From: Clostridiales bacterium
Lineage (GTDB): Bacteria; Bacillota; Clostridia; Oscillospirales; CAG-382
Reading direction: 5' to 3'
Length of the DNA stretch: 38,308 nucleotides
NCBI GenBank assembly: GCA_004553575.1
Contig: SFLA01000011.1
Location: forward strand, 1 to 38,308
In this document: one piece after another, positions 16,940 to 24,940 of the stretch
How positions within the stretch are numbered: the first letter of the stretch is position 1
How the letters are laid out: every line of letters starts with the position of its first letter
Translations under genes and position numbers: made by a program
The notes under the pieces: generated by a model
Told to the model about the DNA's origin: nothing
The model's input: only the letters and a program-made list of their open reading frames with translations
The model's database searches: none

Positions 16940-16949
16940 GCTTGCAGTG

Positions 16950-16976
16950 AAAGTGTCTGGGAACAGACACTTTTCT
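16950..16976 (+). terminator. Terminator/attenuator after rplS
   Basis: AAGTGTCTG-GGAA-CAGACACTT is followed by TTCTTC, 10 bp after the rplS stop. With no promoter visible for lepB, it may be a partial terminator that sets the ratio of ribosomal protein to downstream genes. Confidence 0.7.
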
Positions 16977-17009
16977 TCTATCACATCGGGATATGCGGGG
17001 TGCCGAGGT

Positions 17010-17645
17010 ATGGATAATAACGGTTACAATACAGAATACGGCGAAAATAACGGCATACAGCCGGAGCTTTCCGTTGCCGGCGGAGCCGCTTCGGAACCGG
17101 CTTCCGCCGCGCCGAAGAAAAAGCCGGTCAGCCGCATGGCAGACCTGTACGATTGGGTCGACACCTTCTGCTACGCTCTTGCGATAATGATAATGCTGTT
17201 CGTCTTTGTGTTCCGTTATGTTACCGTGGACGGCAATTCGATGATGAACACGCTTCACGACGGCGACCGCCTTATAATATCGGATGTATGTTATACCCCC
17301 AAAACCGGAGATATAGTCGTAATATATATCGAAGGGCAGAACAAGCCGTATATAAAACGGGTTATAGCTACCGGAGGGCAGAGGGTAAGAATCGATTTCA
17401 ATACCTGGCAGGTCTGGGTGGACGGCGAGCTGCTTGACGAGGATTACGTGCTTCGCACCGAGGGCGACATGAATTACGCCTCCTTTTACAACGGAGAGTT
17501 CACGGTGCCCGAGGGGCAGATATACGTTATGGGCGATAACCGCAACGATTCGCGGGACAGCAGGGTTATTGGCTGTCTCGAGGAGCATAACATTATCGGA
17601 AGGGTTATAATCCGGCTGTTTCCCGCCTTCGGAAAGGTGAACTGA
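17010..17645 (+). CDS. lepB: Signal peptidase I
   Basis: The 211-aa protein removes signal peptides from exported proteins at the outer face of the membrane. It has a hydrophilic N-terminus (1-50), one membrane segment (about 52-70) and the serine/lysine catalytic domain: Ser77 in GNSMMNTL, Lys116 in YIKRVIATGG, and box E GDNRNDSRDSR. Box B usually reads SMxPTL; here Asn80 stands in place of the proline. The ATG at 17010 has GCGGGG 9 nt upstream. A longer frame from 16947 would start inside the rplS terminator and is rejected. The stop is one base from the rbgA start, so the two are coupled. Confidence 0.93.
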   Translation: MDNNGYNTEYGENNGIQPELSVAGGAASEPASAAPKKKPVSRMADLYDWVDTFCYALAIMIMLFVFVFRYVTVDGNSMMNTLHDGDRLIISDVCYTPKTGDIVVIYIEGQNKPYIKRVIATGGQRVRIDFNTWQVWVDGELLDEDYVLRTEGDMNYASFYNGEFTVPEGQIYVMGDNRNDSRDSRVIGCLEEHNIIGRVIIRLFPAFGKVN

Positions 17646-17646
17646 T

Positions 17647-18501
17647 ATGCCGGATAATATCGTTTGGTATCCCGGACACATGGCGAAGGCAAAGCGCGAG
17701 CTTGCCGAGCGTGCGTCCGGCGCCGACGCGGTAATAGAGCTGCTGGATGCGCGAATACCGTACTCATCGCAGAATCCGGATATAGGCGCAATGTTTCCCG
17801 ACAAGCCGAGGCTGACTCTCGTAAGCAAATGCTCGCTTGCCGACGAGGAATGCACCGCCGAATGGATATCGCTGCTCCGCGCCGGAGGCCGCACCGTAAT
17901 ACCCATCGACTGCAAAACCGGGCTCGGGCTGAATTCCGTTGCTCCGAAAATCAGAGCAATGCTTTCCGGACGGATAGACCGCGCCGCCGCAAAGGGCAGG
18001 AGCATAATCCTCCGTGCGATGGTGGTCGGAATAACCAACGTCGGAAAGTCGACTTTTATAAACAGTTTTACAAAGACTTCAAAGGCGGTCGCCGAGGACC
18101 GTCCGGGAGTTACCCGTTCGATGCGCTGGATAGCGTCTCCGTACGGGATCGATCTGCTGGACACCCCGGGGCTGCTGTGGCATAAATTCGACGATCCGGT
18201 CGTGGGGCTGCATCTCGCTCTGACCGGCGCCATACGCGACGAGGTGCTCGATACCCTTACGCTGGCGGTTTCGCTTTGCGGCATACTGCGCACCCGTTTT
18301 CCCGACCGCCTTTCCGCGAGGTACGGGGTAACGCATGAGGACGGAGAGGACGATTACGGCCTTTTCTGCCGTATAGCAAGAAGACGCGGAATGCTTGTAA
18401 GCGGCGGCGAGGTTGACGAGGATCGCTGTGCGAGGGTTTTGCTCGATGAATTCCGAGCCGGAAAGATCGGCAGAATAACACTTGACGAGCTGCCCGCATA
18501 G
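17647..18501 (+). CDS. rbgA: Ribosome biogenesis GTPase RbgA (YlqF)
   Basis: RbgA is a circularly permuted GTPase needed for late assembly of the 50S subunit. The protein is 284 aa. It starts with the typical WYPGHMAKAKREL, then LLDARIPYSSQNP. The G4 region, normally NKxD, reads SKCS (60-63). G1 GITNVGKST (128-136), the PGVT loop and G3 DTPGLLW follow in permuted order, and a C-terminal RNA-binding ANTAR-like region completes it. The altered G4 could lower guanine specificity. The gene sits between lepB and rnhB as in many Bacillota. Confidence 0.94.
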   Translation: MPDNIVWYPGHMAKAKRELAERASGADAVIELLDARIPYSSQNPDIGAMFPDKPRLTLVSKCSLADEECTAEWISLLRAGGRTVIPIDCKTGLGLNSVAPKIRAMLSGRIDRAAAKGRSIILRAMVVGITNVGKSTFINSFTKTSKAVAEDRPGVTRSMRWIASPYGIDLLDTPGLLWHKFDDPVVGLHLALTGAIRDEVLDTLTLAVSLCGILRTRFPDRLSARYGVTHEDGEDDYGLFCRIARRRGMLVSGGEVDEDRCARVLLDEFRAGKIGRITLDELPA

Positions 18502-18545
18502 GGCTGAAGACATATCGGATATTTAGTGCGAAAGGCGGCGTTTGT

Positions 18546-19181
18546 ATGCTTAACTGGGACATAGAAAGCGGCGTTCTGAAGGAGGGCTTTACGGTTGTAT
18601 GCGGCTGTGACGAGGCAGGCAGGGGTCCTCTTGCGGGGCCGGTCTTTGCCGCCGCCGTGGTTCTTCCGTACGGTATCGATATTGAGGGACTCAACGATTC
18701 AAAGCGTCTCCCCGCGAAGCAGAGGGACCGTCTTTATGACGAGATAAAAGAAAAGGCGGTCGATTACGCGGTCGCTCATGCCGAGGTTTACGAAATTGAG
18801 GCGATAAACATCCTTAACGCCTCCATGCTGGCAATGCGCCGTGCCATAGAACAGCTTAAGACGACTCCGGATATTGCTCTTATCGACGGCAATATAGCGC
18901 GGGACTTCCCCGTGGAGGCGCGTCCGATTATTAAGGGCGACGGAAAAAGTCCGTCGATAGCGGCGGCGAGCATACTTGCAAAGGTAGAGCGTGACCGTTT
19001 CTGTCTTGAAATGGACGCATTTTATCCCGGCTACGGATTCGCCCGCAACAAGGGTTACCCCACAAAGGAGCACAAGGCGGCGTTGCTTAAATACGGACCG
19101 ACTCCGGTGCACCGCGCCAGTTTCCTTAAAAAAACACTCGGTGAAGCCTTCAATGAACAGGATATTTGGCAGTCTTGGTGA
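18546..19181 (+). CDS. rnhB: Ribonuclease HII
   Basis: RNase HII removes ribonucleotides from DNA and RNA primers. The 211-aa protein shows the metal-binding DEAGRGPLAGP (Asp22, Glu23), LNDSKRLP, ALIDGN and KGDGKSPSIAAASILAKVERD. An AAAGGCGG ribosome binding site precedes the ATG. The 3' end overlaps the start of the YraN gene by 29 bp. All catalytic residues that I could place are present. Confidence 0.96.
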   Translation: MLNWDIESGVLKEGFTVVCGCDEAGRGPLAGPVFAAAVVLPYGIDIEGLNDSKRLPAKQRDRLYDEIKEKAVDYAVAHAEVYEIEAINILNASMLAMRRAIEQLKTTPDIALIDGNIARDFPVEARPIIKGDGKSPSIAAASILAKVERDRFCLEMDAFYPGYGFARNKGYPTKEHKAALLKYGPTPVHRASFLKKTLGEAFNEQDIWQSW

Positions 19182-19551
19182 ATCCGCTGCGGCGGATTGG
19201 CTTCGAAAAAGGGGCTGGAGGATACTCGCCCGGAATTATGCCGTCCGCGGAGGCGAGATAGACATAGCTGCATTCAGGCTCGGGACTCTGCTTTGCGCAG
19301 AGGTAAAGACCCGGTCGCAGACCGATTACGGGCTTCCGAGAGACGCCGTTGACGGTATTAAGATCCGCCGCTTCCGCGAGGCGGTAAGGGATCTGACGGA
19401 GAATTACGTAATTAACGGGAGAATACCGGTCAATTTCGGAAAGTTTACCATAAAAAGACGCGTTTTCCGAATTCGCTGCGACATTATCGAGGTATATGCC
19501 GCCAGAAACGGAAACGTATCGGAAATTATACAGATAAAGGACGCATTTTGA
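19153..19551 (+). CDS. yraN: UPF0102 (YraN) family nuclease-like protein
   Basis: The 132-aa protein starts with FGSLGESAAADWLRKRGW and contains RNYAVRGGEIDIAA and CAEVKTRSQTDYG. This is the PD-(D/E)xK-like GEID...EVKTR core of the YraN/UPF0102 family, predicted endonucleases, often next to rnhB. The ATG at 19153 was chosen because it begins the family-like N-terminus; the open frame extends upstream inside rnhB without any family similarity. Only a weak ribosome binding site is visible, so translation probably depends on rnhB. The stop overlaps the thrC ATG by one base. Function in the cell is not established. Confidence 0.88.
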   Translation: MNRIFGSLGESAAADWLRKRGWRILARNYAVRGGEIDIAAFRLGTLLCAEVKTRSQTDYGLPRDAVDGIKIRRFREAVRDLTENYVINGRIPVNFGKFTIKRRVFRIRCDIIEVYAARNGNVSEIIQIKDAF

Positions 19552-20987
19552 TGAAGTACCGCAGCACAAGAGATACAGAGGGTCGTTTATATTCGGCACC
19601 CGACGCCATCTGCGCCGGGATAGCGCCGGACGGCGGTCTTTTCGTTCCGGAATACTTTCCCCGTCTCAGGGGCGAGACGCTTACACGTCTTTCCAAGCTG
19701 GATTACGCTGCACGCGCCGCGGAAATACTGGGTATGTATTTTGATTGCTTCGGGTCGGAGCAGCTTGGCTCCGCCTGCGAAGCGGCATATTCTCCCGAGG
19801 TGTTTTCGCCGTGTCCCGCGCCTATATCGCTGCTCGGAGAGACGGCAGTTCTCGAGCTATGGCACGGACCGACCTGCGCCTTCAAGGATATTGCGCTTCA
19901 GATAATGCCGCGTCTGCTTACAATGTCAATGCGTGCGCGCGGCGAGAGCCGCACGGCGCATATCGTTACCGCTACCTCCGGCGATACCGGCGAGGCGGCG
20001 CTCGAGGGCTTCCGGGATCTGCCCGGAACAAAAATAACCGTGTTCTACCCGACCGACGGAGTATCCCGGGTTCAGAAACTGCAGATGGCGACTCAGGAGG
20101 GCGACAATGTCGACGTCGTGGCTATCCGCGGCAATTTCGACGACGCACAGTCCGCCGTCAAGGCTATTTTTGCCGACCCGGAGGTGCGGGAAGCTGCCGA
20201 AAAGAAGGGCGAATTCCTGTCGTCTGCCAATTCGATAAATATAGCACGGCTGGTGCCGCAGACGGTATATTATATTTCGGCATATCTCGATTTGCTTGCG
20301 GAAGGGTATCTTGTCCCGGGAGAGGAGCTCGATATAGCGGTTCCCACCGGAAATTTCGGCGATATCCTCGCCGCATATATGGCAAAGCGTATGGGACTGC
20401 CCGTCGGAAAGATGGTTTGCTGCTCCAACCGCAACCGCATACTTACGGATTTCTTCGAAACCGGAGTGTACGATACCCGCCGTGAGTTTTTCACCACGAC
20501 CTCGCCCTCAATGGATATACTCATTTCATCCAACCTCGAGCGTCTGCTGTATTTTGCATTCGGCGCGGAGAAGACTGCGGAGTGTATGCGCTCACTGCGC
20601 GAAACGGGCGTGTTCTCGATAGACGGCGATATGCTCGAAACGCTCAGAGCGGATTTTTCCGCCTGCTCCGCCGACGAATTTGCCACAGCTTATTCCATAC
20701 GCGATACGTTTGCAAGGTACGGCTATACCGCCGACCCGCATACCGCCGCCGCACTGTCGTATGCAGTCGGCAAGAAGTGCCTTGCGGTTTCAACCGCTTC
20801 GCCGTTCAAATTTGCTCCGGCGGTCGACGCCGCTATCGGAGCCAACGGACGCAGTATGCAAGCGCTCCGTGAGCGCACCGGCATGGAAATACCCGGTCCG
20901 CTTGCAGGGCTGGAAAAGAAAAAGATCCGCTTCACCCGTGTAGTGGATAAAGCGGATATAAAAACTGCGGTTTACGGCTTGCAGTGA
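19551..20987 (+). CDS. thrC: Threonine synthase
   Basis: ThrC converts O-phosphohomoserine to threonine with pyridoxal phosphate. The 478-aa length fits the longer, yeast/E. coli-type class. Landmarks are APDGGLFVPEYFP, the PLP lysine in TCAFKDIALQ (Lys112), TATSGDTGEAALEGF and PTGNFGDILAAYMAKRMGLP. The ATG at 19551 has AAAGG about 10 nt upstream; a TTG three bases earlier is less likely. The gene is the last of the rnhB-yraN-thrC series. Its final 16 bp overlap the 3' end of the convergent DUF1540 gene. Confidence 0.96.
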   Translation: MKYRSTRDTEGRLYSAPDAICAGIAPDGGLFVPEYFPRLRGETLTRLSKLDYAARAAEILGMYFDCFGSEQLGSACEAAYSPEVFSPCPAPISLLGETAVLELWHGPTCAFKDIALQIMPRLLTMSMRARGESRTAHIVTATSGDTGEAALEGFRDLPGTKITVFYPTDGVSRVQKLQMATQEGDNVDVVAIRGNFDDAQSAVKAIFADPEVREAAEKKGEFLSSANSINIARLVPQTVYYISAYLDLLAEGYLVPGEELDIAVPTGNFGDILAAYMAKRMGLPVGKMVCCSNRNRILTDFFETGVYDTRREFFTTTSPSMDILISSNLERLLYFAFGAEKTAECMRSLRETGVFSIDGDMLETLRADFSACSADEFATAYSIRDTFARYGYTADPHTAAALSYAVGKKCLAVSTASPFKFAPAVDAAIGANGRSMQALRERTGMEIPGPLAGLEKKKIRFTRVVDKADIKTAVYGLQ

Positions 20988-21154
20988 CGGCAGCCGTTTC
21001 TCGGCCTGAAGGTTATACAGACCGTTTCGGCAGAGGTTGCCGCATTCTCCGGTCCTACGTGTACCTTTTCGGCAGAGCAGCAGTTGTCCGCGCAGTGGTA
21101 TACACAGTCGCAGCAGGTGCAATCTATACAGTTGTTTTCGTTTTCTTTTGACAT
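20972..21154 (-). CDS. DUF1540 small cysteine-rich protein
   Basis: The 60-aa protein has nine cysteines, most of them in the first half (CIDCTCCDCVYHCADNCC), then HVGPENAATSAETVCITF, which matches the DUF1540 pattern of Cys pairs followed by a Gly-x-x-x-Ala and a T-x-C-x-T-F end. These small Clostridia/Bacilli proteins are thought to bind metal (function unknown). A good GGGAGG lies 11 nt before the ATG. The gene is convergent with thrC, overlapping it by 16 bp. No promoter was found for it. Confidence 0.85.
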   Translation of the reverse strand: MSKENENNCIDCTCCDCVYHCADNCCSAEKVHVGPENAATSAETVCITFRPRNGCRHCKP

Positions 21155-21228
21155 TCGGGTTTGTACCTCCCTTTCGGTATTTATTTTGCGCCGCGCGGGG
21201 AAATATATTCACAAAGGAGAAGATACTT

Positions 21229-21915
21229 TTGTCGGTCTACGCTATCGCCGATCTTCATCTGTCACATGGCGCAGATAAGCCTATGGACGTTTTCGGCGCT
21301 AAATGGGCGGGACATACCGAAAAAATAGCCGAAAACTGGAAAAAAACCGTTTCCGGATCCGATACCGTTGTAATCCCCGGCGACATTTCCTGGGGTATGG
21401 ATATGGACGGTGCGGTGGAGGATCTCAGATATATCGATTCGCTCCCCGGCAGAAAGATTATACTAAAGGGCAATCACGATTATTGGTGGATGTCCATGAA
21501 AAAGCTTCGGGAGTATAAGCGCATTTCCGGTGCGGAGAGTATCGATTTCCTTTTTAACAACGCTTATATTGCAGATAATCTTATCGTCTGCGGCACCCGC
21601 GGCTGGATTTCCGAATCCGACGCGGACGACGACGGCAGAAAGATTATTCTTCGCGAAGCGGGAAGGCTGACGCTGTCGATCGCGGCGGCGGAAAAGCTGA
21701 AGGCGGAGAATCCGTCCGCTTCGGTCGCGGTGTTTCTGCATTATCCGCCGAACGCCGCAATAGCCGGAGTGCTGCGCTCCAACGGAATAACCCACTGCGT
21801 ATGCGGGCATCTTCACGGGATTCAGCCCGGTAAAGCGCCTGCCGAGGTCGAGGGGATATCGGTACGGCTGGTATCCGCGGATTATATCGGGTTCACTCCG
21901 GTAAAAATATTCTGA
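21229..21915 (+). CDS. Metallophosphoesterase (calcineurin-like)
   Basis: The 228-aa protein carries the whole two-metal phosphoesterase motif set: DLHLSHG (DxH), GDISWGMD, KGNHDYWW, FLHYPP and CGHLHG. It belongs to the small cytoplasmic phosphohydrolase type (COG1768-like). The TTG at 21229 is chosen because AAAGGAG lies 9 nt upstream and the family N-terminus starts there. An upstream in-frame start at 21037 would lie antisense to the DUF1540 gene. Substrate unknown, perhaps a nucleotide or phosphodiester. Confidence 0.9.
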   Translation: MSVYAIADLHLSHGADKPMDVFGAKWAGHTEKIAENWKKTVSGSDTVVIPGDISWGMDMDGAVEDLRYIDSLPGRKIILKGNHDYWWMSMKKLREYKRISGAESIDFLFNNAYIADNLIVCGTRGWISESDADDDGRKIILREAGRLTLSIAAAEKLKAENPSASVAVFLHYPPNAAIAGVLRSNGITHCVCGHLHGIQPGKAPAEVEGISVRLVSADYIGFTPVKIF

Positions 21916-21932
21916 ATACAGAATAAACAAAA

Positions 21933-21977
21933 ACGCCGTCCGGCGTCCCCGCTCAAAAGGGGAAGTACGGACGGCGT
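21933..21977. terminator. Bidirectional terminator
   Basis: ACGCCGTCCG pairs with CGGACGGCGT, with an inner TCCCC/GGGGA stem. A run of A residues stands upstream and a run of T residues downstream. It serves the phosphoesterase (+) and the glycosyltransferase (-), which converge here. Confidence 0.8.
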
Positions 21978-21996
21978 ATGTTTTTACGGCGCGGAT

Positions 21997-23262
21997 TTAA
22001 TCCTTTCTGCGCAGCGATGATGCGCGGATTTCGGCGGTGGTAACGGTTACACTGTGCTCTATGGGGCTCCAGCTTACCTTAACGAACACCGCGCAGAAGG
22101 CTATGGGTATGTATGTAAGCATAAACAACGGGAAGGTAAATATGTAAAGAATCTTCTTGAATGCCGGAGCATTTATGTTTTTCCATTCGCTCACTGCGGT
22201 AATCGCACCGATAACGAACATAAGCGAAAGCATGGAAGCAAGTGAATTCAGACATGCCGTCAGCATCGGGACAATATTGCCGCGGCTGAGTATTACCCCG
22301 ATAATTGCGGCGGAATTTACAAGCAGGCTGATAAACGACAGAAAATATGCCGGGAATATGGACATAAGCAGGTCGAACGACGAAAAATCGCCCTTAAGAG
22401 CTTTCTTCGCGAGAGTTACTCCCCATTTTCCGCACACGTTTATATAACCTTTTGCCCAGCGGAGCCGCTGCTTCCACGACTGTGAAAACTTCTTCGGCTG
22501 TTCGTCGTAAAGAACTGCGTCGGGACAGAAAGCGACCTTGCGTCCGTTCATTATATTGTATGCGGTAAATTCCACATCCTCGGTAAGCGAAAAGAAGTTC
22601 CAGCCTCCGCATTCGCGCAGTATCTCGTCGCTGAACAGGAATCCCGTGCCGCCGACCATGGAGGACACACCGAGCTTCATTCTCGCTCCGTTAAGGAAGC
22701 GGGAATCCCGCAGGAACCAGAGAGAATATCCGGCGGTTATCCAGTTATCGCCGTAATTTTTGGAATTGCGGTAACCGGTGACGATTCCGTAGCCGTCGGA
22801 AAACGTACGGTTCATCTGCTCGATATAATCTTCTTCAAGCACGTTGTCCGCGTCAAACACAAAGTATCCGTCGTATGCGGATTCGCCCTTTTCCTGCCGT
22901 ATATGCCCGAGCAGCTCGTTGAGGGCATAGCCCTTGCCGACCTCGCGGCGGTTGAACCGCTCCCAGACCGTCGCGCCGTGAGCCCGCGCAGTGGCACAGG
23001 TCGTATCGGTACAGTTGTCGGCAATCACGTATATATCGGTAAGCGAGCTGTCATAGGTCTGCCTGTTCAGTGAATCGAGCAGTCCGCCGATCACCTTTTC
23101 CTCGTTTCTTGCCGCAATGAGCACTGCGAACCGGTGCTTTTTCGGGTCCGAATGCTTTGCCGGCTTCTTAAACAGCGCTATCGGTATATATACCAGCTGG
23201 TAAAAGTAGCAAAGGAAGAACAGCAGGCCTATTATGAGGTTGAATATCTTTAATATTTCCAT
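21997..23262 (-). CDS. Membrane glycosyltransferase family 2
   Basis: The 421-aa protein has an N-terminal membrane helix (about 5-28), a GT2 domain with AVLIAARNEE, FDADN (DxD metal site), SLTEDVEF (catalytic-base region) and QRLRWAKG (QxxRW), then several C-terminal membrane segments. This layout is that of processive or hyaluronan/cellulose-synthase-like GT2 enzymes, so a surface polysaccharide or glycolipid product is likely. Start: the ATG at 23262 lies downstream of a good - strand promoter. A start at 23316 would precede the predicted transcription start and is rejected. No strong ribosome binding site is seen. No other polysaccharide genes are adjacent. Confidence 0.88.
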   Translation of the reverse strand: MEILKIFNLIIGLLFFLCYFYQLVYIPIALFKKPAKHSDPKKHRFAVLIAARNEEKVIGGLLDSLNRQTYDSSLTDIYVIADNCTDTTCATARAHGATVWERFNRREVGKGYALNELLGHIRQEKGESAYDGYFVFDADNVLEEDYIEQMNRTFSDGYGIVTGYRNSKNYGDNWITAGYSLWFLRDSRFLNGARMKLGVSSMVGGTGFLFSDEILRECGGWNFFSLTEDVEFTAYNIMNGRKVAFCPDAVLYDEQPKKFSQSWKQRLRWAKGYINVCGKWGVTLAKKALKGDFSSFDLLMSIFPAYFLSFISLLVNSAAIIGVILSRGNIVPMLTACLNSLASMLSLMFVIGAITAVSEWKNINAPAFKKILYIFTFPLFMLTYIPIAFCAVFVKVSWSPIEHSVTVTTAEIRASSLRRKD

Positions 23263-23286
23263 ACAGCACCATGCCCGTGTAATACT

Positions 23287-23298
23287 TGTATTAATACA
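23287..23298. promoter_or_regulatory. Palindrome at the glycosyltransferase transcription start
   Basis: TGTATTAATACA is a perfect 12-bp palindrome located at the expected transcription start of the glycosyltransferase gene, with a further TAATAC-type half-site next to it. It looks like a repressor operator. The regulator is not identified. Confidence 0.4.
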
Positions 23299-23306
23299 GC
23301 GGAATA

Positions 23307-23335
23307 AGTATATCACGACAATATTCGTTTGTCAA
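23307..23335 (-). promoter_or_regulatory. Sigma-A promoter of the glycosyltransferase gene
   Basis: On the - strand TTGACA (23335-23330), a 17-bp spacer and TATACT (23312-23307). It faces away from the symporter promoter; the -35 boxes are about 30 bp apart. Confidence 0.8.
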
Positions 23336-23363
23336 TACCGTAATGTGCGGCGGAATCGACATA

Positions 23364-23392
23364 TTGACATTCTTGCGGGGTTGATATATAAT
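23364..23392 (+). promoter_or_regulatory. Consensus sigma-A promoter of the symporter/PaaK/Ior operon
   Basis: TTGACA (23364-23369), a 17-bp spacer and TATAAT (23387-23392) match the consensus perfectly. Transcription would begin near 23399, about 39 nt before the TTG start codon. Confidence 0.85.
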
Positions 23393-23437
23393 TAACAAAT
23401 GTTACACATATATGACCGTTGTCCGGAGGATTGTGTT

Positions 23438-24940
23438 TTGTCAGAAAAAGCCGTGATTATCGTAACAGTATGCTTGTATGTACTCGTGATGGCGGGAGTC
23501 GCCGTCTATTCTCTCGGAAAGGCCAAACGCGTGTCCGACCTCACGGTCGGAGGCAGAAACGCCGGAGCGTGGCTTTCGGCGCTGTCCTACGGTACGGCGT
23601 ATTTTTCGGCGGTAATGTTTGTCGGCTATGCAGGGGCGACCGGCTGGAGCTTCTCGCTGTGGGGAATACTCGCCGGACTGGGAAACGCCGTGTTCGGGTC
23701 GTATCTCGCGTGGAAGCTGCTGGCGCGCCGCACCCGCGACATTTCCCGCCGTCTGAAGATAAAGACCATGCCTCAGCTCTTTGAGGAAAGATATGCGTCG
23801 CCCGGACTGCGGGTTTTTTCGGCAGCGGTAATGTTTGTTTTTCTTATACCTTATTCGGCGTCGGTCTATAAGGGACTTGCCAGCGTTTGCAAGGTAGTGC
23901 TCGATATTGACGAGACCGCGTGTATGATAATAATCGCCGCCGTTTCCGCGCTTCTGCTGGTGTTCGGCGGGTATCTCGCCCAGGTGCGTGCCGATTTTCT
24001 TCAGGGAATCGTAATGATGGTGGGCGTTTCGCTTATGATTTTCTTCGTCGTGCGGTGCGATTCCGTCGGCGGAATATCCGGTATAATCGATTACGCCGGG
24101 TCCGGCGGACTCCCGAAGCTTTCGGCGGGCGAATGGGTAACTCTTTCGGCGACCGTGCTTATGACCAGCTTCGGCACATGGGGTCTTCCCCAGATGGTTC
24201 AGAAGTATTTCGGCATACGTGACGACGCCGAGGCAAAGAAGGGAATAATCATTTCGACATTCTTTGCGCTGCTGGTAGCCGGAGGCGGATATTTTATCGG
24301 TTCGCTTGCCCATATGTTCTATTCAGAGCTTCCGGAGGGCGGGGTGGATTATCTGGTGCCGAATATGCTTGCGCGCGCTTCGCTTCCTTCGGTTCTTCTC
24401 GGAGTGATACTCGTACTGCTCATTTCCGCGTCTGTATCCACACTTTCGTCCATTTCGCTTACCGCTTCGTCAGTGCTTTCCATGGATATAATAAAGAATA
24501 AGTTATTCCGGAATATGAAGGACAGGAAGCTGACCGTCGTCATTAAGGTCCTTTGCCTTATGTTCGTCGCCTGCTCGTATCTCGTGGCGAATACCGATAC
24601 CCCCATACTCGATATGATGTCGTATTCGTGGGGAATTATATCCGGCTCGTTCATGGCGCCGTATGTGCTTGCGCTGTATTCGTCAAAAATAAGCCGTGCG
24701 GGCGCGTGGAGCGCGGTTCTTACCGGATTTGCGATTGCGGTAATCCCTGCCGGCAGTAAGGCGCTGCTGCTCGCCGGAGCAACCGGAAGCGCGCTGACAT
24801 ATCTCGCCGGAAAGGGTGCGGTGTTCGCCTGCGCCGCCATGATATCTTCCTTTATCGTGTGCCGTGTTGTCAGCGTGTTTACGAAGGACGGTCACAGTAC
24901 CGATCTATTTTACGGCAAGGAGAGTGTGATCAATGCCTGA
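23438..24940 (+). CDS. Sodium:solute symporter family transporter
   Basis: The 500-aa membrane protein has about 13 hydrophobic segments and SSSF-type sequences such as TVGGRNAGAW, ALSYGTAYFSAVMFVGYAGATGW, TMPQLFEERY, VFGGYLAQVRADFLQG and SASVSTLSSISLTASSVLSMDI. It belongs to the SSS family (PutP, PanF relatives), which bring in amino acids, vitamins or organic acids with sodium. The TTG at 23438 is chosen because GGAGGA lies 7 nt upstream. A start at 23399 would be leaderless and lies at the predicted transcription start. Its stop overlaps the PaaK-like gene by 8 bp, so it is likely to take up the amino acid or keto acid broken down by the downstream enzymes. Confidence 0.9.
   Translation: MSEKAVIIVTVCLYVLVMAGVAVYSLGKAKRVSDLTVGGRNAGAWLSALSYGTAYFSAVMFVGYAGATGWSFSLWGILAGLGNAVFGSYLAWKLLARRTRDISRRLKIKTMPQLFEERYASPGLRVFSAAVMFVFLIPYSASVYKGLASVCKVVLDIDETACMIIIAAVSALLLVFGGYLAQVRADFLQGIVMMVGVSLMIFFVVRCDSVGGISGIIDYAGSGGLPKLSAGEWVTLSATVLMTSFGTWGLPQMVQKYFGIRDDAEAKKGIIISTFFALLVAGGGYFIGSLAHMFYSELPEGGVDYLVPNMLARASLPSVLLGVILVLLISASVSTLSSISLTASSVLSMDIIKNKLFRNMKDRKLTVVIKVLCLMFVACSYLVANTDTPILDMMSYSWGIISGSFMAPYVLALYSSKISRAGAWSAVLTGFAIAVIPAGSKALLLAGATGSALTYLAGKGAVFACAAMISSFIVCRVVSVFTKDGHSTDLFYGKESVINA

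Noticed and set aside
16851..18293. A 480-codon - strand open frame through rplS, lepB and rbgA
   Set aside because: It runs antisense to three recognised genes and shows no family features.
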